IMG/VR virus record: IMGVR_UViG_3300045741_000280
Coordinates: 1-61,679 of that record
Strand: one strand, 5' to 3'
From: a virus
DNA length: 61,679 nucleotides
Positions 25,401 through 34,400 of this stretch are shown here, piece after piece (position 1 is the first letter of the stretch; each line of letters begins with the position of its first letter). The position numbers and the translations under genes are program-made. The notes beneath the pieces are model-generated. The model searched no databases, had not been told where the DNA came from, and was given only the letters and a program-made list of their open reading frames with translations.

Positions 25401-28400
25401 TGCAGGACGGACAACTCTCAAATACGCTATTCGGAGAACAACTCAATCAGTCTGATTGGGGAAAATTTGCTCCTGGAACTGGGACATTAAATCCCCAAGG
25501 GCCAGCTCCTAAGACCAACACAAAGATAGATTATGACCAGCTAGAGCAATCGTTGCTTGCTCAGGGAGATGCTGTAAATAAGAGTGCAAAACAAATAGAG
25601 TCTCCTTACAAAGAAGAACAAATTAGTCCCTTGTCATTAGATCTTACAGGAAGATTTAAAAGACAACTACCTGGGGCAGATAATGAAGATCTCTGGGGAC
25701 AGAGTCAATCCAATTGGGATAAAATGTTTAATGGCATCACCAAAGGACTTGCTTTAGCTGGTACAACATTTCTTCAGGGCACACTCGGACTGGCTTATGG
25801 CTTAAAGCAGGTGGTGACAGGTCATGGACTTAATTCACTATATAACAATGACCTATCCAATTCGTTTCAAAATTTTAACAATTCTCTAGAAAATACATTA
25901 CCAAACTATTACACAGCACGGGAAAGAGCAGCTGATTGGTTGGAACCCTCGAATGTATTTACGATTAATTTCCTGTTTGACAAACTTATTAAAAATTTTG
26001 GGTTTTCACTAGGAGCTATATATTCAGGAGCTGCCATATCTAAAATATTGGGACTCATCCCGGAAATATTTGGCATATCAAAAGCCAAGGGACTGAGTGT
26101 ATTAGCTAATAGTATTGAAAAAGAGTTAACACCTCTTCCTCCTCTCGTAAGACCAGCAGCTGTAACAAACGCTATATTAAAAGCTTCCAAAGTTACAAAC
26201 ATTATTAATACAATAATATCCCCGGCAGAAAAGTTTCTTATATCCAGTCTTGGGGCTGTAACAGAAGGAGGGATAGAAGCTTTACAAGGACTTAATGATT
26301 GGCGTAATAAGAAAATACAGGAATACAAGGATGCAAATGGTGTTTCCCCTCAAGGAGAGGATCTAAATAAAATAAATAATATGGCTGAGGATTTAGGAAA
26401 TGCCAGATTTGGAATGAACCTGGCTCTTCTTACAGCCACTAATTATGTTCAGCTTCCTAAAATTCTTTCCTCCTCATATAAAGAGTCTAAAATAATAGCT
26501 AATGGAATAGAACGTTCCATAAATCCCATCACAAGGAAGCTGGAAACAGGTCTTTACGAATCGGCCCTTCCCTCCACAACACTGGGTAAATTAGCCTTTC
26601 GTGCCAAAAATATAGCCTCTCTTTTCTTTTCTCCAGTGGAAGCTTTTGAGGAAGGAGCACAAAACACAATCCAGCAGGGGGTGGAGGACTACTATAATAA
26701 GGCATATAAAGGAGAAGGAAAAGATTGGCTAAATTCCATATCAGAAGGAGCTAGACAAACTCTGCATGATAAATCTGGACTGGAGCAAATATTAATAGGA
26801 GGATTGTCCGGAGGACTACAACAAGCAGGATTTGTTGGTACATATCAGAATGAAAAAGGAAAAACAAGACTCGGTTTTGGCAAATCCGGAGAAATTGGGG
26901 AAAGAGGAGTGACAGGATATGGTGGAGAAAGGGCCAAGCATACAGCAGACTTTTTAGCAGTTTTAAATAAATCCAAGGGGACACAATCCCCCGATGGATG
27001 GATGCAGGCTATGGCTATGTCAGCAGCCAGGGGCATCAATCTACAGCTTGAGGGCCAGCAATATATTAAGCAAGGAGACCTTCTTGAAGCAAAGGATAAT
27101 GAATTCGACTATCAGCATAACTACCTAACACCCAGAATACAATATGGAAGATTTGATTTAGTCACTAGTGATATTAATAACTATCGCCAGCTTGCAGCCT
27201 CTCCAGAAGGATGGCTGAAACTAAAAGAGATGGGGATAGCTAATTCAGGAGACACAAGAGAATCATTTCTAGCCCGTCTTGGCCAATTTGAAGAGAATGC
27301 TAAGAATGTAAATTCTTTATACCAATCCCTCAATGTACGTTATGGAGGAGTGTTAAATAAAGATAAAACTCCTAAATATAATGCAGAGGCTTTGGAAAAA
27401 ATGACATATGCAGCCTCCAAAGTGGCTAATTATGACACACGTATTCCACAGGTGAATGCCTCATTAGCATCAGCCGGAATATCCACACAGCCTATAATTG
27501 ATAGTGTTATTGCAAGTAATAGGGTGCCGGAAGGAGCCACTAAAGAAGCTTTAGACCAAATAGAGGGTTTAAAAAAACTAACGGATGATGGTAGGAATCA
27601 ATTAAAATCTGATTTAAGGGATGTAATAGAAATGTCCCTCAGACGTAAGAATTTCTTAAAGGCCTATGATCAGCTTAAGGAAGATCCTGAAAAATACACC
27701 CCTGTAGAGGAGCCAGGTGTGAATACGTCCACCACTATAAATGGAAAGAATGTAGAAATAGGAAAGGAATATAGCCTCGCACAGCCGCTATTCCGTGAAG
27801 GAAATAAACTATCCATATCCCCCACTCTCACTATCCTCTCCTCCACACTAAAGGGAGAACTAGAAGTGAAAACTCCTACGGGAGAAATCACCTATCGTAA
27901 GCCTAAAGATCTTTCCTATGATCTCCTTGATTCGGACATAACGGATGAGAAATATAATGAAATAGCTGAAAAGGCTGTTGATAGTGTTATAGGCAAAGAA
28001 GAAGGACGTGACACCCTGGATAAAAAACTATCATTCATCAACTCCCAAAATGACAAGGAGCTTACAGATGAGGTGGAAGATGCCATTACAAAGGCCACTA
28101 AAACATATATGGAGTTTGTGGTGAAAGCAAGAGAAGCTAAGGATAAACTTGCTAAGGATGCTGCTCTTAAAAAATCCCTTGAGGCTGCTCAGGATGCCTT
28201 GGATAGGCTTTCAGGACTAGAAACAGGAGATGAAACTACAGACACAGATGAGAAAAATGCTTCCTTCTCTCCTAATAAGCCACTTCCAGCCTTCCGTTCC
28301 AGTGATGCTGCCAATTCCACTAACAACCTTCCGGATGGGGAAGATAAATCCCAACAATTAAGGAGACAATCCTTCCTTTCCATACTACCATCACTTTCCA

Positions 28401-31400
28401 AGCAGAATGCTGCTAATATTCGTGTATTAGCCATCACTAAGAATAATGAGGCCACATATGGCCTATCAGGATTAATAGCTTATGTCAAGGATCAAATTAA
28501 GAATTCTAATTTAGACGACGAAACCAAAAGCATCTATATAGATGAAAAAGGGGAATTTCGCCCTGAGCAAGAGCCAATTATAAAGCTCTATGTAACAAAG
28601 GATGGAGCAAAATTACATCTCATTGGAGCAGATGGAAAAGCTTTGTCCCCACTAGAAGGCTCTGTTCTTGAAGAATTAAAATCTCAAGGAATATTCTCAA
28701 CATTCCATTCTGTTATAGACGGAGTGTATAAAATGGGTCCGAGGGCCAATCAGCCTAATTTCTCAGGACCTTATACAGCCGAAGATGTTGAGAAAATAAA
28801 TAAAGAACACCAGGCATGGAGAGCCTCCATTCTGGATGGCACAACATCCCCGGAATATGAAATTGATCAAATATCCAGGGGAGTAATTCTCACAGATGGT
28901 AATAATAAACCTCTCACAGAGACAGTGCTGGCCTCAGACGAGGATTTAAAGAATAAGGAAGGACTCATTGTAATTCCCACTATTGAAAATCAAATATCCC
29001 ATGGAGGTGTATCCTTTAACTACACTCCAGGGTTTCCTGTATTCCAGAATGGGCCAAATATATCCTTTCTAAACTCCCGTACACTCACCCCCAAAGAAGC
29101 AGAGGATGTATTCCATCTTCTTAGAAGAAGGATAGAAACAGCCGGAACCCCAGAATCGGCAAGAATAGAGTCCTACCTCTCTTCAATTCTATATTTACGT
29201 TCCCCCAAGGCGGGAGAGGCTGCATCAAACTCTCAAATATTCCATGCCTCCACTGAGGATGGATATAAATATTTCCTTGGAAATTCCAAGCCAATAGATT
29301 TTACGACAGCGGCCTTTGACCAAAACAAAGACGCAATAACATCCTTCTTTGAAAATTACCATGTAAGAATTAATGCCAGAATTCTCAAAGAAAACTCCCC
29401 ATTAGGCTATGAAACTCCATCCCTCAATGAGGATGGTTCTATAAAGGAGTGGATTAAACATCCTTCCTATCAATATTATTTGCTCTCCTCTAAAGATAAT
29501 TCCAATCCTTTCTTACAAACAAAAGCTCGTAAATCAGTTTCTTCTGGAGATCCCTCTATTGTTTCACGTTATACAACATTAAAGGGAAATTCTTTTGAAT
29601 TCACTCCTAAAGTGAAAGAAGAAAAGAAAGCAGAACAACCCCAGGCTAGGGCAGAGAAGGTGGATGAGGAAAGAAAGGATGCTGTCACTGCTGCTGCCAC
29701 TGCATCAAACTCTACATGGGAAATAGCATACAGTGAAAGACGCAACAAATGGATAGGGGAATATGTAGATGAGGAAGGGAAAAGTGGAGCTGTTGGAGGA
29801 AAAACAGAAGAGGATGTCAAGGAACAATTAAAAGCTCTTGGGATAATTAAAGAAGAGAAGCCAGAAGCTAAAGAAGACTCTGTAGAGGATAAAATAAAGG
29901 AAAAAAAGGATAACCCATCCTCATTGGATGCAGATGCATTCAGTTTTGTGGATGAGGCTGTTAAATATTCCCCAATAGATGTAGAAAAAGAGCTGGCTTA
30001 TGCCAGGGAAAAGACGCCCTTTGAAACCACTTCTCTGAAGAACGTAATAAAAACTTCTCAGGGAATATTTGCTTGGGGAGAATTCAAGGGAATGCTAATT
30101 TCTGTATATGAGAAGGCCCAGGCTGGAACAGGATACCATGAAACATTTGAGGGAGTGTGGAAGGTGTTCACCACTCCACAACAGAAAGCTGCTATTCTAA
30201 AGGAATTCCAGAGAAGACCCGGAACATTCCAATTCTTTGATGGAAAGGAATATTCAGCAATTCCCCATTCAGAAGCTACAGAATTTCAGGCTAAAGAAAC
30301 CTTGGCTAATGAATTTGCTCAATATGTACTCACTAAGGAAGAACCAAAAGGTCCGTTATTAGTTCGCTGGTTTAAGCAGCTTCTCAATCTTTTAAAGGGA
30401 ATATTCTCTGGAAAAATAGACTCCCTGTTCTCCAAAATTGATGCCGGACATTATAAATCTGCCTCCCCAATATATACAGATGGTGTCTCGGAATATTCAT
30501 TTGCACAGCTTCCATATACAGATCAATATGAAACCGTACAGGGAGTGGCTCTTGCTCTTATACAAGAACTAATAAACCCAGAAAATAAGAATTCCATATC
30601 CCTTACGGAGTTCGAGGAATCAACAAATGTTTCCGTAAAGGAATATTACGATGAAGTGTATAAAAAATTAGCCCAAATATATGAGAATGATATATACACG
30701 GATGCCCTTGGAATAAATACCAATATTCCGCTTGTAGAGTCATTTAGGAATTATTGGGAGAATATAAAGCAGGATTGGGATGAAATAAAGAAAAAGACAG
30801 ATGAATACCTCTATTCCCTGGGCATTGTGCAGGGCTACCAGGATGAGAAGGGAAATATTTCTCGTCTTGAGAGGGATGATTATTCTAACAGGGATTATGT
30901 GGATGATAGGAAATATTTCATGAATGATGCTAAACAAACAGCCTCCCGATCCATAAAACTACTATTTGCCACCATCCCGGAAATAAAGAAAAGGAGAGCT
31001 GATGGATCCCTTATGGAAATAAGGAGCAGAAGCACTCTGATGATGAGGCCTGTAAACTACAGTAAGACATTCAATCTTGTAATGTCTCATTTGTTAAAAT
31101 ATAATACAGCTTCTGAAAAGGAAGAGGCCCTTAAAACTCTGGCTCTCACTAATTTAGATGCAGCATATTTATATAACACTCTCAATGCATCCCATCCAGG
31201 CTCTATTCTTCAGGATGAGCAGTTGAAAATTCGTTTCTATCAGGCTATGTCTAAACAGCAGCCTACACCATGGAAACAACGTAATTTTTCTAATGGAACA
31301 TCTGCCACCACAACAGCTAATTTGGAAAGTTCCACAAAAGCTATTGTACAGAGGTGGATTGATAATATGAAAATAGAGGCTTCTAAGGGAAACAATCCTC

Positions 31401-34400
31401 TTTATGGCGTTACATCCAATGGAGAATTGGCTATAAATCCGGGAAGACTTTCTCATGTTATAAAAACTCCTGAGGACAAAACTAAATTTCTTTCCCAGCT
31501 GAATATAACATTCACTCCAGAGATGATGGCTTCCCTATCCACTGAAAAAGTGAATAATAGGGAATCGGAGCTTGAAACATTTAATAAAGCCGTAGCCCGT
31601 CTCTCCTACCATCTAAAACAGAGGACAGCTTACATCCTGGACGATGCAAAATCATTCGAGGCTGTAAAAACTCTTGAAGTGATAGCAGAGGCTTCTATTA
31701 CAGCAGGAGCCGAATTTGAAACAACATTTCTTGGTATAGAGGGAACCCAAACAGCTACAAGAATATCTGCAAATGCTATTTCCAAAATAACTAATGACCT
31801 AAATAATAGTCGTACAAAATCTTCCCTGCTTGAAACTCAGCCTCAGCTTAGTGATGTCAAGGATAGCTGGTATTTAAATTATATTCTTTACAATTCAGTA
31901 GGGGGTAGGACAGGGTTTAATATTGATATAGGATATATACAGGGTACATTTGACTCTAATAATAAGCCCATTCCAGGAGCTCGTCTATCCATGCCACAGC
32001 GTCTTGGCCAGGAAATTAATCAAAATCTAAATGGTAGATATTACATACTCATTCCAGCTGATGCCAAAACTCAATGGCTGGCTTCCTTAAAGAATTTTAT
32101 TACATATGCAAATATAGCTTCTGCCACCGATTGGAAGAAAACAGTGAATGAACAATTCCTACAATACTACCATTCTGAGCAGGAGTATTACAATCATTTA
32201 AAGAATACACTCTCTGAAAAGGAACTGAATTCCAGGATGGGGGCTTTAAAGGAAATTTCCAAAAACTATACACTCTCTGACGAAGAATTTATAAAAGCAA
32301 ATACAGATTTTATTAATAGCCAGGTGAGGGCACAGGAGCAATTTCTTAAGGAATATAAAGTTATTACACAAGCTAAAGGAGCCGACTCCTTCAAATGGAA
32401 CGCATTGGATGGAGAATGGGCCAAGTCTAACGGCTTAAATGCAAGAGCTCTTAAACAAGCCTCTATTCTAAATATTCTTACAGCCCGCACAATCAATTTA
32501 TACATTAATAATATAGAATTACATAAATTGTATTTTGGTCAAACTCTGGCCTATAAGGATGCTAAAAGATGGAAATTATTCCAATCCCCACGGGAGTCTT
32601 CCATATTTGGGGTGCCTGCTCTAAACACCATCCTTAATGAGTCCTTAAACACTGTCTCTGGACACACCCTTCCAAATGCTCTAACAGGCCAATGGAAATT
32701 CTCCGACTACATCAATACAGTGATGATGAAGGATGTAATTATGGAAAATCCAGCACTGTCAAAGCTATCTCCTCTCTATCAGAAAATTAATTCTACAGAT
32801 GCCCAGGCATGGGGCCACCTTGTAGCTATGAGAGAGGCCCGTATAAAAGGAGGAACATGGAATTATAAAAGAGATGAGCCACAATTCCAATATTCTCAAG
32901 CTCTTGATAGAAAATACATGTTAGAGGATGGGGTGTTACAATCAAAAGACTCTTCTAAGGATAATTACTATCCAGCCTTTCTTCGAAATCATGACGAGGC
33001 CATTATAGAAAATGGAAATCCTTATTACAAAAAAGATGGAGGAACATATTTCTATGTAATAAAACCCATTCTTTCGAGCCATGTGCAAATGCCCGATGGA
33101 AGGTGGAGTCCTGTTGTGGACAAATACTCCATAGCCTATTTTTCCTATGCAGCCATTCGTTCCACTAATTTTAGGGACCATTATGTAAAAATGCTCCGTC
33201 AGGGAATAGGGTATATTATTGCAGAATCTGGCAGAAAGGTGGGAAAAACCACTCCCAATACATTCTACACTCCCGATGGAGCCACTAATACAGCCCCATA
33301 TGAGGGAGTAACACCCGTTCCATTTTCAGCATGGGGTGTGCAAACTGATACATCCAATAAGAAGGAAACTACCACTAGAGGATCACAGCTTTCTGTACAT
33401 GCTACAGCCAATTTATATAATAATGGTGTTCCAATTACAGAAGAAGCTGGCCGCCTGGCTCAACACAATCTTGCTCTTCTTAACGAGCAAACAGAAATAG
33501 GCTACCATTCCCTAATGAAAAAATTGGGAGCAGAGAAGGATGTAAACGGACAATATAGAATAAACAGTAAAACTAAAATAGTTAATTTAATAAAGGATGA
33601 GCTTCTTAGAAGAGAGGTGGCCGACTCCATCAAACGTCTTCTTTCCACTAAAGAGGGTAATCCTGACGAGCTCACCATCCCGTTTGAGGCTCTGCCTAAT
33701 TATATACAGATAAAACAAATTATATATTCCCATGTAGATAAATCCATCGTAAGACCAAATATGAATGGCTCCCTGAGTGTACAGGTGAGCGGGGCCACGA
33801 TGGAGGAATATGGTGTTAAGAAACATGTGATAAATGGGAAGGATGTTTATACATCCTCCTCTCTCCATTTCTACACTCCTGCTATTGGGGACAAGAAAGC
33901 AGAACCATGGATAGAGGTGATGCTTCCGGCATTGGCAGCTCAAAAGCTCAGAAGGGCAGGATTTAAATGGAATTCCCCGGAGGAGCTATATGATTTATTT
34001 AAGAGTTCTCCGGATGCAGAACAACTTCTTTCGGGTGTTGGATTTCGTATTCCTACACAGGAATTAAATTCTATAGAAAATATTCGTATTAAAGGATTTT
34101 TGCCTGAAGAATTTGGTTCTACAGTTGTAGTTCCAGAGGAAATCACCACAAAAGCAGGCTCGGATTTTGACATAGATAAATTAAATTTATATCTACAGAA
34201 TATATATATTGATAATGAAAAGAAATTAAGAATTGTTCCATATTTTGGTATTGGGGAACAAGCTAAAGCAGAGCTCAATAAATGGATTTCTAAAGATGTA
34301 TCCAAGGATTTTCTATTAAATATAGCCAAATCCGATCCGGATGCTATAGATAATTTAGAGTATGACACAGAAGAAGAAATAGCCTCTTTAAATAAAGGAG

